Source: an uncultured Bacteroidales bacterium
Lineage (GTDB): Bacteria; Bacteroidota; Bacteroidia; Bacteroidales; P3
DNA length: 64,000 bases
NCBI GenBank assembly: GCA_900317285.1
Contig: ONGA01000010.1
Span: forward strand, 62,001-126,000
Direction of reading: 5' to 3'
The position numbers and the translations under genes were made by a program. Shown piece by piece: positions 52,089 to 60,451 of the stretch. Position 1 is the stretch's first letter; every line of letters begins with the position of its first letter. Below the pieces are notes generated by a model. That model was not told the DNA's origin, searched no databases, and saw only the letters and a program-made list of their open reading frames with translations.

Positions 52089-53537
52089 TCAACCTACGCT
52101 TCCTTCCAGAGATATCGATAAAAGTTTCTGCGCTTCGACGGCGAACTCCATGGGGAGTTTCTTCAGCACGTCCTTGGCGTAGCCGTTCACGATGAGACCC
52201 ACCGCGCTCTCGGGCGTGATGCCACGTTGTTGGCAGTAGAAGAGCTGGTCCTCGCTGATCTTGCTGGTGGTAGCCTCATGCTCAAGGATAGCGGTGTGGT
52301 TGTCGGCTTTGATGTAAGGCCAGGTGTGGGCACCGCATTGGTCGCCCAGCAGCAGGCTGTCGCACTGCGAATAGTTGCGGGCGTTGTCAGCCCCCTTGCC
52401 AATCTGCACCAGACCGCGATAGCTGTTGTGGCTCTTGCCGGCACTGATGCCCTTGCTCATGATGGTCGAGTGGGTGTTCTTGCCCACATGTATCATCTTT
52501 GTACCGGTATCGGCCTGCTGGTAGTTGTTCGTCACGGCGACGGAATAGAACTCTGCCGTGGAATCATCTCCCTGCAGTATGCACGACGGATACTTCCACG
52601 TGACAGCAGAACCCGTCTCCACCTGCGTCCAGCTGAGCTTCGAGTGCGAGCCCTTGCAGATGCCGCGCTTGGTGACGAAGTTGTAGATGCCGCCCTTGCC
52701 ATCCTTGTCGCCTGGATACCAGTTCTGCACGGTGCTGTATTTCACCTCGGCATCCTTCATGACGACAATCTCCACGATTGCCGCATGCAGCTGGTTCTCA
52801 TCGCGTTGCGGAGCAGTACAACCCTCCATATAGCTCACATATGCACCTTCGTCGGCCACGATAAGCGTCCTTTCGAACTGGCCCGTGCCTTTGGCGTTGA
52901 TGCGGAAATAGCTGCTCAGCTCCATCGGGCAGCGCACACCCTTGGGGATATAGCAGAACGAGCCGTCACTGAAGACAGCACTGTTGAGGGCGGCGAAGAA
53001 ATTGTCCATCGACGGCACCACCGAGCCAAGGTACTTCCTCACCAGGTCGGGGTGCTTCTGCACCGCCTCGCTGATGGGCATGAAGATGATGCCCTTCTCC
53101 TCGAGGGCTTTCTGGCTGGTGGTCTTCACACTCACCGAGTCCATGATGGCGTCGTAGGCGACTCCCGCGAGAGCCTCACGCTCCCGCAGCGGGATACCCA
53201 GCTTGTCGAACGTCGCCAGCAGTTCGGGGTCCACCTCGTCCATGCTTTTCTTCTTCTCCTGTTTCGGAGCGGCGAAGTATATGATGTCCTGATAGTTAGG
53301 AGTCTCGTATTCGAGGTGTGCCCAGTCGGGCTCCTTCATTTTCTGCCAGCGGCGGAATGCCTCCAGTCGGAACTCCAGCAGCCATTCCGGCTCACCTTTC
53401 TTCTGCGAAATCAAGCGCACAATATCCTCGTCCAAACCCTTGCGGATGGTCTCGGTGTCGATATCTGTGGTGAAACCCCACTTGTATTCTTCATTGGTAA
53501 CTTCCTGAATAATATCTTTTTCCGTATTCTCCATCAT
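52089..53537 (-). CDS. sufB: Fe-S cluster assembly protein SufB
   Basis: A 482-residue SufB. Features include [16 protein letters not shown] (about 51-66), [15 protein letters not shown] (about 199-213), [15 protein letters not shown] (about 238-252) and the C-terminal beta-helix with [20 protein letters not shown] (about 390-409), which carries the conserved Cys that receives sulfur. It forms the scaffold SufBC2D with SufC and SufD. In most bacteria sufC and sufD follow directly; here a lipoprotein gene follows, so they must be elsewhere. It has its own promoter. ATG at 53537 (MM) or 53534 are both possible. Confidence 0.95.
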   Translation of the reverse strand: MMENTEKDIIQEVTNEEYKWGFTTDIDTETIRKGLDEDIVRLISQKKGEPEWLLEFRLEAFRRWQKMKEPDWAHLEYETPNYQDIIYFAAPKQEKKKSMDEVDPELLATFDKLGIPLREREALAGVAYDAIMDSVSVKTTSQKALEEKGIIFMPISEAVQKHPDLVRKYLGSVVPSMDNFFAALNSAVFSDGSFCYIPKGVRCPMELSSYFRINAKGTGQFERTLIVADEGAYVSYMEGCTAPQRDENQLHAAIVEIVVMKDAEVKYSTVQNWYPGDKDGKGGIYNFVTKRGICKGSHSKLSWTQVETGSAVTWKYPSCILQGDDSTAEFYSVAVTNNYQQADTGTKMIHVGKNTHSTIMSKGISAGKSHNSYRGLVQIGKGADNARNYSQCDSLLLGDQCGAHTWPYIKADNHTAILEHEATTSKISEDQLFYCQQRGITPESAVGLIVNGYAKDVLKKLPMEFAVEAQKLLSISLEGSVG

Positions 53538-53561
53538 TAAATATTTATATTAAATAAAATG

Positions 53562-53569
53562 CAAAAATA
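53562..53569 (-). promoter_or_regulatory. sufB promoter -7 box
   Basis: Minus strand TATTTTTG, about 30 nt before the sufB start. Upstream is the T-rich tail and stem of the MATE-gene terminator, so promoter and terminator share DNA. Confidence 0.65.
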
Positions 53570-53570
53570 C

Positions 53571-53594
53571 AAAAAAAGTCCGACATGCGGACTT
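53571..53594 (-). terminator. Terminator after the MATE gene
   Basis: Minus strand stem AAGTCCG (53594-53588) and CGGACTT (53582-53576), loop CATGT, followed by a T-run at 53577-53571. Confidence 0.85.
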
Positions 53595-53595
53595 G

Positions 53596-54957
53596 TTATT
53601 TCATCTCATTTTTCAACTTTCGGTTAATCCAGACCGCATATGGTACCGATAGCAGGAATGTGAGCACATCCGCGACCCCTTGCGCCATCTGCACGCCTGT
53701 CAGTCCGAGCCACATGGGCAGCAACAGTAGCGCCGGGAGGAAGAAAAGTCCGTTCCTGCAGACACTTAGCAGCGTGGCGGGACCTGTCATCCTGATGTTT
53801 TGGAAAAGCATGCCGGTGGTGGTGAACAACGCCACCAGCGGGAAAGCGGCGCACTGCCAGCGCAGTGTCACAGCCCCTATCTCAATCAGCACCGGATCCT
53901 CGGCACGGAAAAGCGCAACTATCTGTGGTGCAAAGATTAAGCCCACGGCAGAGATAAACAGTAGGAACCCCGTACCCACCCAGGTGGCAAAGACCCACGA
54001 CTCGCGTACACGCCCATAGAGTTTGGCACCGAAATTGTAGCCGCACACAGGCTGGAACCCCTGGCTGAAACCCAGCACCACGCTGAAAGCGAACATCATG
54101 ATGCGCGTCACCACGGCAAATGCCGCCACGGCGCTCGCCTCCTGACCGGGGGCGGCATAAAGGGCGGCACAATAGTTCAGCGACACCGCCGCGGCACAGT
54201 TGAACACCTGCCGGAAAAGCGACGGCAAACCGCCACGGAATATCTCGTAATACACCCTCCAGCTTGGCTTGAAGTCACGCAGTCTAATATGCACGCTTTC
54301 AGGTCTGAATGTTCCATATAAAAGCAGTCCCCAGGCAAAGAGTTGGCTGATGGCGGTAGCCAGCGAGGCACCGCTCACGCCCATGCCTAAGGTGAAGATA
54401 AACAGCGGGTCGAGGACAATGTTGAGAATGGCGCCACTGACGATGCCCACCATACCGAAACGGGCGTTGCCCTGCAGGCGCAACTGGTTGTTGAGCGTTA
54501 GCGCAGACATCATAAATGGCGTAGCCACAACGATATAGCGCAGGTAGTCGTTGGCGTATGGCACCACATCAGCCGGGGCTCCCAGCAGCCGGCTCAGCCA
54601 GCTGAGGTTGGGCAGGCACACCAGCGCCGCCGCAAGCCCCAACAGGAACGGCGTGATGAACCCCACCGTGGCAACGACGCTTGCCGACGAGATATTCTTG
54701 GCACCCAAAGCCCTGGAAATGTGATTGCCGCTACCGTGTCCAAAGAAGAATCCAAGTGCCTGTATAAAAGTCATGTAGGCGAACGAGATGCCGATGCCAG
54801 CAGTACCCCCGGTACTCAGGCGGCCAATGAAGGCGGCATCGACGACGTTGTAGAGCGCCGTGGTGACCATCGCGATGATGGTCGGCACAGCCATCTTGCA
54901 TACCAGCAGCTTCACCGGCTGCCGCGTCATCTCCTCGTATTTGTCTTCAAGTGTCAC
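53596..54957 (-). CDS. MATE-family efflux transporter
   Basis: A 453-residue, 12-helix inner-membrane protein. The two halves show the MATE layout, beginning LLVCKMAVPTIIAMVTTALYN (about 17-37 in pieces) and having GIGISFAYMTFIQALG-type helices and NYCAALYAAPGQEASA. MATE exporters use Na+ or H+ to expel cationic drugs or metabolites. The start is GTG at 54957, overlapping the htrA stop (GTGA); an ATG nine codons later is the alternative. Substrate unknown. Confidence 0.9.
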   Translation of the reverse strand: MTLEDKYEEMTRQPVKLLVCKMAVPTIIAMVTTALYNVVDAAFIGRLSTGGTAGIGISFAYMTFIQALGFFFGHGSGNHISRALGAKNISSASVVATVGFITPFLLGLAAALVCLPNLSWLSRLLGAPADVVPYANDYLRYIVVATPFMMSALTLNNQLRLQGNARFGMVGIVSGAILNIVLDPLFIFTLGMGVSGASLATAISQLFAWGLLLYGTFRPESVHIRLRDFKPSWRVYYEIFRGGLPSLFRQVFNCAAAVSLNYCAALYAAPGQEASAVAAFAVVTRIMMFAFSVVLGFSQGFQPVCGYNFGAKLYGRVRESWVFATWVGTGFLLFISAVGLIFAPQIVALFRAEDPVLIEIGAVTLRWQCAAFPLVALFTTTGMLFQNIRMTGPATLLSVCRNGLFFLPALLLLPMWLGLTGVQMAQGVADVLTFLLSVPYAVWINRKLKNEMK

Positions 54958-56084
54958 TTGCGGATAATCGACGTATTTCCGTTAGAATTAAGCAGTTTCA
55001 CTTTCACAACATCGGCCTTTCCGTTACGCACATAATCCACATCCACCTCGTCGCCGGGGGTGAATATTCCGAGCTCTTCCATCATCTCAGCAAAGGTGTT
55101 CACCTCCTTGCCAGCCACCCTCAGGATGATATCGCCCTGTCGGATGCCGGCACGCTCGGCGGCACAGTCGGGCATCACCTTCGCCACATAGAGCCCCTTG
55201 ATTTCGCGGGCACCCGTCTGGCGTGCCACATTGGCGTCAACCTCAGTGACTTGCACCCCAAGATAGCCACGCTGCACATAGCCGTACAGCTTCAGGTCGG
55301 CAGCCACCTTGACGGCAATATTCGACGGGATGGCGAACGAGTAGCCGATATAGTTGCCCCCGTTGCCTGAGGCAATAGCGGTAACAACGCCTATCAATTC
55401 GGCCTGCGAGTTCACCAAGGCACCTCCACTGTTACCCGAATTGACAGCTGCATCTGTCTGAAGGAACGACTCTAACGGACTCTCATTCGAGCGGGGATTG
55501 TCGATGATATGCATGTTGCGGGCCTTGGCACTGATGATGCCGGAGGTCACTGTCGAGGTAAGGTTGAACGGATTTCCGATGGCGAGAACAGGCTCTCCAA
55601 TGCGCACCAAGTCACTGTTGCCGAACGGGATATAGGTCAAGTCTTCAGCCTCCACTTTAATCACCGCCAAGTCGGTGGCAGGGTCGTTGCCCACCAGTCT
55701 CGCTGGCAGTTCGCGGCGGTCGTTAAGGGTCACCGTGATGCGTTCGGCGTCCTGAACCACATGGTTGTTGGTCAGGATATAGCCGTCGGCAGTGATGATA
55801 ACACCCGAACCATAGGCGTTATAGACCTGTTTCTGAACGCCTTGCTGGATAATAAAACCAAAAAACGACTGATAGAGGGGCGTCATCTGCGTCATCTCGG
55901 TCTTGATATGCACCACGCCGTTGATGGTCGCCGCCGCCACATCGGTAAAGTCGGTAAGCGTCAGGCGCGGCTCACGTACCTGGTCCGTCACCCCAGATAC
56001 ATTCTGAACCTCAGCCGGTTGTGCATTGCACGACTGCATGACAAATACGCCAATTGCAGCAACAAGACAGACAATCTTTTTCAT
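54954..56084 (-). CDS. htrA: HtrA/DegQ-like periplasmic serine protease, one PDZ
   Basis: A 376-residue protein starting at ATG 56084 (signal with lipobox-like VMQSC, Cys about 19). The trypsin-like domain has the triad His in ILTNNHVV (about 103-110), Asp in DPATDLAVIK (about 133-142) and Ser in NSGNSGGALV (about 214-223). One PDZ domain follows (about 270-370: GLYVAKVMPDCAAERAGIRQGD). DegQ-type proteases degrade or refold damaged envelope proteins. It has only one PDZ, as in DegS, but no N-terminal membrane helix beyond the signal. The long leader upstream contains the second type B element. Confidence 0.92.
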   Translation of the reverse strand: MKKIVCLVAAIGVFVMQSCNAQPAEVQNVSGVTDQVREPRLTLTDFTDVAAATINGVVHIKTEMTQMTPLYQSFFGFIIQQGVQKQVYNAYGSGVIITADGYILTNNHVVQDAERITVTLNDRRELPARLVGNDPATDLAVIKVEAEDLTYIPFGNSDLVRIGEPVLAIGNPFNLTSTVTSGIISAKARNMHIIDNPRSNESPLESFLQTDAAVNSGNSGGALVNSQAELIGVVTAIASGNGGNYIGYSFAIPSNIAVKVAADLKLYGYVQRGYLGVQVTEVDANVARQTGAREIKGLYVAKVMPDCAAERAGIRQGDIILRVAGKEVNTFAEMMEELGIFTPGDEVDVDYVRNGKADVVKVKLLNSNGNTSIIRK

Positions 56085-56216
56085 ATCCAAAAACATCTTT
56101 ATTTTCTTTTTCCAAAACAACAAATAACACTTTTTATTGTCCAAGCCGCGAAAAAAAAATCCCCAATTCCCCACCCCTCCTCCAGACCTTCTTGCCTATG
56201 CTAAATCATAGGTACG

Positions 56217-56305
56217 ACATAGGAGCGATATACTATCATCCATAGACCTACCATAGAGTTACAATAGAGGTACCATAGACCTAGCATAGACCTACCGGAC
56301 ATAGT
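56217..56305 (-). repeat. 11-bp-period CATAG repeat, type B, copy 2
   Basis: Units on the plus strand: CATAGGTACGA, CATAGGAGCGA, TATACTATCATC (12 bp), CATAGACCTAC, CATAGAGTTAC, AATAGAGGTAC, CATAGACCTAG, CATAGACCTAC. Same order and register as 26027-26115, including the single 12-bp unit. Confidence 0.93.
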
Positions 56306-56422
56306 TTTTTGTAAATTAAAGCAATGTATTGTTTTGAAAATCAACGCAACTAACAGTTATCTCACTGATAATCAGCCCTTATTTCGATTTTCACATGGAT
56401 GCTTCATCCCGTTTTGCACTTG
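56306..56422 (-). ncRNA. Candidate structured leader/small RNA, copy 2, upstream of htrA
   Basis: Gap-free counterpart of 26116-26242. Arms: GGATG/CATCC (56409-56397), TGAAAATC/GATTTTCA (56393-56386 with 56342-56335) and inner CTGA/TCAG (56375-56365). The copy 1 arm GGAT/ATCC extends to five pairs here. A transcript from the promoter at 56453-56423 would continue through the CATAG repeat into htrA, giving a leader of about 330 nt. Confidence 0.5.
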
Positions 56423-56453
56423 CAAAGATACGAAAGATATCCGAACCGACAAA
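56423..56453 (-). promoter_or_regulatory. Promoter of the type B element, copy 2
   Basis: Minus strand TTTG (56453-56450), 19 bp, TATCTTTG (56430-56423). Confidence 0.75.
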
Positions 56454-56478
56454 AAAAATTTTGAACATTTTCAAAAAC

Positions 56479-56512
56479 AAAAAAAAACGGGAGCCAAAAA
56501 GCATCCCGTTTT
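56479..56512 (-). terminator. rluB terminator
   Basis: Minus strand stem AAAACGGGA (56512-56504) and TCCCGTTTT (56493-56485), with a T-run after it. Confidence 0.85.
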
Positions 56513-56536
56513 AAAGTAAAGCATTCGGAATCAACC

Positions 56537-57454
56537 CTAAATCATTTTCAGGTAACCCACCTCTTTTTCCGTAAGCTCTCTCCAGCGTCCACGGGGAAGA
56601 TCCTTCTTGGTGAGGCCGGCGAAGGTGGTGCGGTCCAGCTTGTGCACCTCGTAGCCGAGGGCTTCGAAGAGGCGGCGCACGATGCGGTTGCGACCACTGT
56701 GCAGCTCGACGCCCACGACGCGTTTGTCGATGGTCTTGCCAACGGCAGCATACTGTATATCATCCACATGCATGGGTCCATCCTCCAACTCGATACCCTC
56801 CAGGAGCTTCTTCATGTCCTCCTTGGTGACGGGCTTGTTGAGCTCCACCTGATATATCTTGTACACCTGCGTGGAGGGGTGAGTCAGCTTTTTCGCCAGT
56901 TCACCGTCGTTGGTGAAGAGCAGCAGACCCGTGGTGGCACGGTCGAGACGACCGACGGGATAGATGCGCTCGGAGCAGCAGCCGTCCATGAGCATCATCA
57001 CCGTACGGCGCTCCTGCGGGTCGTCGGTGGTGGTGATGAAGCCCTTGGGCTTGTTGAGAAGGAAGTAGCGCAGGCGCTCGCTGCGAAGCTTCTCTCCGCC
57101 GTATTGCACCTCGTCGCCGGGCATCACCTGGTAGCCCATCTCGGTGACCACCTTGCCGTTCACCTTCACGCTGCCTGCGGCGATGAGCTCGTCGGCCTCA
57201 CGGCGCGAGCAGATACCTGCATGGGCGATGTACTTGTTGAGGCGCATGGCTCCCTCGGGATGCGGCTCCTTGGGTTTCTGGGGACCAGCAGGCTTTTTGC
57301 CTACGGGACGAGTGCCACGAGCAGGCTTGGTAGCCCGGTAGGGTTTGTCCCCTCTTTCGGCTCTATTGGGTCTATCGCCTCTATCGGTCCTGCCCTGCCC
57401 TGTCTTCGCAGGCTTACTGTTCTCCTTTTTCTGTCTGTTGTCTTTCTGTATCAT
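56537..57454 (-). CDS. rluB: RsuA/RluB-family rRNA pseudouridine synthase
   Basis: A 305-residue protein. A basic, disordered N-terminal extension (about 1-65) is followed by an S4 RNA-binding domain (MRLNKYIAHAGICSRREADEL, about 70-90) and the catalytic domain with GRLDRATTGLLLFTNDG (about 168-184), in which Asp is catalytic. It converts a uridine in 23S or 16S rRNA to pseudouridine. The N-terminal tail contains tripeptide units (DRG, DRP, NRA, ERG) encoded by 9-bp repeats. The upstream gene overlaps its start by about 40 bp. Confidence 0.92.
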   Translation of the reverse strand: MIQKDNRQKKENSKPAKTGQGRTDRGDRPNRAERGDKPYRATKPARGTRPVGKKPAGPQKPKEPHPEGAMRLNKYIAHAGICSRREADELIAAGSVKVNGKVVTEMGYQVMPGDEVQYGGEKLRSERLRYFLLNKPKGFITTTDDPQERRTVMMLMDGCCSERIYPVGRLDRATTGLLLFTNDGELAKKLTHPSTQVYKIYQVELNKPVTKEDMKKLLEGIELEDGPMHVDDIQYAAVGKTIDKRVVGVELHSGRNRIVRRLFEALGYEVHKLDRTTFAGLTKKDLPRGRWRELTEKEVGYLKMI

Positions 57455-57926
57455 GATTGTCTGTTTTTTGTTTCCATTCTTCCAAATCTTTCATCGCACG
57501 GTAGTGGCCGCCGAAATGCATCACATACGGCCAGATGTACTCCTTCTCCTGGTATTTCAGGAACCTCTCCACCTCGCGCACAAGCATCAGTAGCACACCG
57601 AGCTTGTTCTTGTAGAGCCACTTCAGCGAGTCTATATCGTGACGGCAGGCAAGGGCGAAGCGCAGGTTGACAGGCGTCAACCCGTTGCGTACCCAGTCGA
57701 TGGCTTTCTCGTCACCGTCACAGGCATTGCTCAATATCGCCAACCAGGCATAATTGTTCTTGAAAAGCCACACCATGGCATCGTCGTCACCACGGATGGC
57801 GTTGCTGAAGGCCGCCAACTCCGGATAGCCGCCCCCCACAAGGAATTTGAAGAAATCCGTACGACCTCCGACGCTCTTCACCAGCGCCAGCAGCACCTTG
57901 ACATCGTATTGTTCCAAGCCTTGCAT
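57414..57926 (-). CDS. Helical repeat-like unknown protein
   Basis: A 170-residue protein starting at ATG 57926 (MQGLEQYDVKVLLALVKSV). It consists of short helices with repeated patterns such as AFSNAIRGDDDAMVWLFKNN and ILSNACDGDEKAIDWVRNG (each about 33 residues), suggesting an ankyrin-like or HEAT-like solenoid. Bacteroidales members without assigned function share this style. It overlaps rluB by 41 bp, so the two are probably one transcript. Codons before 57926 translate promoter DNA. Confidence 0.65.
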   Translation of the reverse strand: MQGLEQYDVKVLLALVKSVGGRTDFFKFLVGGGYPELAAFSNAIRGDDDAMVWLFKNNYAWLAILSNACDGDEKAIDWVRNGLTPVNLRFALACRHDIDSLKWLYKNKLGVLLMLVREVERFLKYQEKEYIWPYVMHFGGHYRAMKDLEEWKQKTDNHDTERQQTEKGEQ

Positions 57927-57995
57927 GCCCCTTATTAACGGCGACCTTGCATTTATTATTGTGCATACACACAATATATTTAAGAAAGAATACAA

Positions 57996-58003
57996 TATTT
58001 TTG
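57996..58003 (+). promoter_or_regulatory. Promoter -7 box of the Nfn-type fusion gene
   Basis: TATTTTTG, 37 bp before the ATG at 58041. The -33 region is weak. Divergent to the unknown protein gene at 57926. Confidence 0.55.
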
Positions 58004-58040
58004 CCCTTTTGACGTTACCGAATCAAAAATTAACACTATT

Positions 58041-60296
58041 ATGTACGAAATCATCAGCAAGCGGCTGCTCAACAGCCACGAGATCTACCGGATGGAAATC
58101 CACGCCCCTTGGATATCGCTCAGCGGCAAGCCCGGCCAGTTCGTCATTGTCATCCCCAATGAGAACGGCGAACGCATACCCCTCACCATCAGCGATATCG
58201 TCTACCAGCGGCAGTCTGTCGTCATCGTCTTCCAAGTCGTCGGCGAAACTACACGTCAGCTGGCCGAGATGAACGAGGGCGACGACCTCTACACCATCGT
58301 GGGTCCCCTCGGTCGTCCGAGTGAGCTGATTGAAAAACATGAGAAAGGCGAACTGAAGCGCCTCCTTTTTGTGGCTGGAGGCGTGGGCATCGCCCCGGTG
58401 TTTCCGCAGGTGAAATGGGCATTCCGTCAGGGCATCCCCACCGACGTCATCATCGGCGCCCGTTCCAAGGACCTCCTCTTCTATGAAGACGAGCTGCGCG
58501 CCGTGTGCCAGAACCTGCACATCATGACTGACGACGGCTCCTACGGCGAGCAGGGATTGGTCACCGCCAAGGTCGACGAGCTCTGCACCAAAGGCGTGGA
58601 ATACAGCCATTGCGTCGCCATCGGTCCGCTGCCGATGATGAAATTCGTAGCTCTCACCACCAAGAAATACAGCCTGCCCACCATCGTCAGCCTCAACTGC
58701 ATGATGGTCGACGGCACCGGCATGTGCGGCGCCTGCCGCGTCCGCGTGGGCGACGAGGTGAAGTTCTGCTGCGTCGACGGTCCCGAATTCGACGGTCATC
58801 TGGTGGACTTCGACGAAGCCGCACGCAAACTCAAGACCCCCGACGCCCGACGCTACCGCATCGCCACCGCCGAAAGCGGTCACAAATGCAACCTGGCACC
58901 GGCAGTGGAAGCCGCTGTCAGCGAGACAAAAAAGCGCCAGAAACCCCGCGAGCAAGACCCCAAAGTGCGTGCCCGCAACTTCGACGAGGTCTCTTTCGGC
59001 CTCACCGAGCACCAGGTCCTCGTGGAAGCCAGCCGTTGCCTGCAGTGCAAGAAGCCGCGCTGCGTCGAAGCATGCCCCGTGGGCATCAACATCCCGCGTT
59101 TCATACAGAATATCAAGGAAGAAAACTTCAACCAGGCCTATATCACCATCTCTCACGACTCTGCCCTGCCCGCCGTCTGCGGCCGCGTATGCCCGCAGGA
59201 GACGCAGTGCGAAGGCAGCTGTGTGATGGGCGTGAAGTCCGAACCCATCGCCATCGGCGCCCTCGAGCGTTTTGTGGCCGACAACCACCGTGCCAAATCC
59301 AAGCCGCAAAGCCCCTGCTACCCCGCCGGACGCAAGGTGGCAGTCATCGGCTCCGGCCCCAGCGGCCTCACTTGTGCCGGCGACCTCGCCAAACACGGCT
59401 ATCAGGTCACCGTCTTCGAAGCCCTGCACCATGCAGGCGGCGTGCTCGTCTATGGCATCCCCGAATTCCGTCTACCCAAGCAGCGTGTCGTGGAACCCGA
59501 AATTGAGAACCTGCGCCGTCTGGGCGTCGAAATACGCACCAACGTCATCATCGGCAAGAGCATCACCATCGACCAGCTCTTCGAGGATATGGAATACGAC
59601 GCCGTCTATATCGCTTCCGGTGCCGGACTGCCCAAGTTCATGGGCGTCAAGGGCGAAACCCTCATCGGTGTCATCAGCGCCAACGAACTCCTCACCCGCA
59701 CCAACCTCATGCACGGCTACGACGAACAATACGACACCCCCATCTACCTCGGCAAGAAGGTCATCGTGGTGGGCGGTGGCAACGTGGCAATGGATGCCGC
59801 TCGCACAGCCCTGCGATTGGGCAGCGAGGTCACTGTCGTCTACCGTCGCGGCCAGGAGGACATGCCCGCCCGCCGCGAGGAGGTGCACCACGCCATGGAA
59901 GAGGGCGTACAGTTCATGTTCCAGACAGCTCCCGTGGAGATTCTCGGCAACGTGGACGGCACCGTCCGTGCCCTTCGCTGTGTAAAAATGGCGATGGGTG
60001 AGCCCGACGAGAAAGGCCGCCGCAAGTTCAGCCCCATCGAGAACAGCGAGTGCGATGTCGAGGCCGACACCATCGTCGCCGCCCTCGGCACCAGCCCCAA
60101 CCCCCTCATCCGCACCACCACCCCCGGTCTCGACTGCGAAACCTGGGGCGGCATCAAGGCCGACGAGAACGGTCAGACAAGCCGTAAGCTCATCTTTGCC
60201 GGTGGTGATGCCGTCAGTGGCGCTGCGACAGTCATCCTCGCCATGGGCGCCGGCCGCAAAGCGGCCAAGGCTATCATGGAGGCGCTGGAGAATTGA
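58041..60296 (+). CDS. Single-chain NfnAB-type ferredoxin:NADP oxidoreductase / glutamate-synthase-like flavoprotein
   Basis: A 751-residue fusion. The N-terminal part (about 1-280) is a PyrK/ferredoxin-reductase-like FAD and NAD domain (GVGIAPVFPQVKWAFRQG, about 115-132) with a [2Fe-2S] Cys set in CMMVDGTGMCGACRVRVGDE (about 220-239) and CC after it. The C-terminal part (about 300-751) is a GltD-like module with two [4Fe-4S] Cys clusters (CLQCKKPRCVEACPVG, about 334-349, and CGRVCPQETQCEGSC, about 379-393), FAD site VIGSGPSGLTCAGDLAKHG (about 436-454) and NADP site VVGGGNVAMDAA (about 577-588). In Nfn, two separate subunits exchange electrons among NADH, ferredoxin and NADPH by bifurcation; here they are one chain, common in Bacteroidota. 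Glutamate synthase is the alternative name given in databases. Confidence 0.85.
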   Translation: MYEIISKRLLNSHEIYRMEIHAPWISLSGKPGQFVIVIPNENGERIPLTISDIVYQRQSVVIVFQVVGETTRQLAEMNEGDDLYTIVGPLGRPSELIEKHEKGELKRLLFVAGGVGIAPVFPQVKWAFRQGIPTDVIIGARSKDLLFYEDELRAVCQNLHIMTDDGSYGEQGLVTAKVDELCTKGVEYSHCVAIGPLPMMKFVALTTKKYSLPTIVSLNCMMVDGTGMCGACRVRVGDEVKFCCVDGPEFDGHLVDFDEAARKLKTPDARRYRIATAESGHKCNLAPAVEAAVSETKKRQKPREQDPKVRARNFDEVSFGLTEHQVLVEASRCLQCKKPRCVEACPVGINIPRFIQNIKEENFNQAYITISHDSALPAVCGRVCPQETQCEGSCVMGVKSEPIAIGALERFVADNHRAKSKPQSPCYPAGRKVAVIGSGPSGLTCAGDLAKHGYQVTVFEALHHAGGVLVYGIPEFRLPKQRVVEPEIENLRRLGVEIRTNVIIGKSITIDQLFEDMEYDAVYIASGAGLPKFMGVKGETLIGVISANELLTRTNLMHGYDEQYDTPIYLGKKVIVVGGGNVAMDAARTALRLGSEVTVVYRRGQEDMPARREEVHHAMEEGVQFMFQTAPVEILGNVDGTVRALRCVKMAMGEPDEKGRRKFSPIENSECDVEADTIVAALGTSPNPLIRTTTPGLDCETWGGIKADENGQTSRKLIFAGGDAVSGAATVILAMGAGRKAAKAIMEALEN

Positions 60297-60356
60297 AAAC
60301 CACCTTATTCTAAAGCATTAAATAAACATTTTTTACGAAGATTCTAAAAAGATTTG

Positions 60357-60421
60357 TATCTTTGCAGTTGCGCTTCGCAAGAGGAAGCACACGGTAATTA
60401 ACCTGTAACGGAATGTTACAG
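60357..60421 (+). promoter_or_regulatory. DUF349 gene promoter and leader hairpins
   Basis: TATCTTTG at 60357-60364. The leader contains TTGCGCTTCGCAA-like pairing near 60368-60380 and the hairpin CTGTAAC (60403-60409), loop GGAAT, GTTACAG (60415-60421), 30 nt before the start codon. Confidence 0.65.
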
Positions 60422-60451
60422 AAGTAGTTCTATCAAATTAAAACCAGTAAA

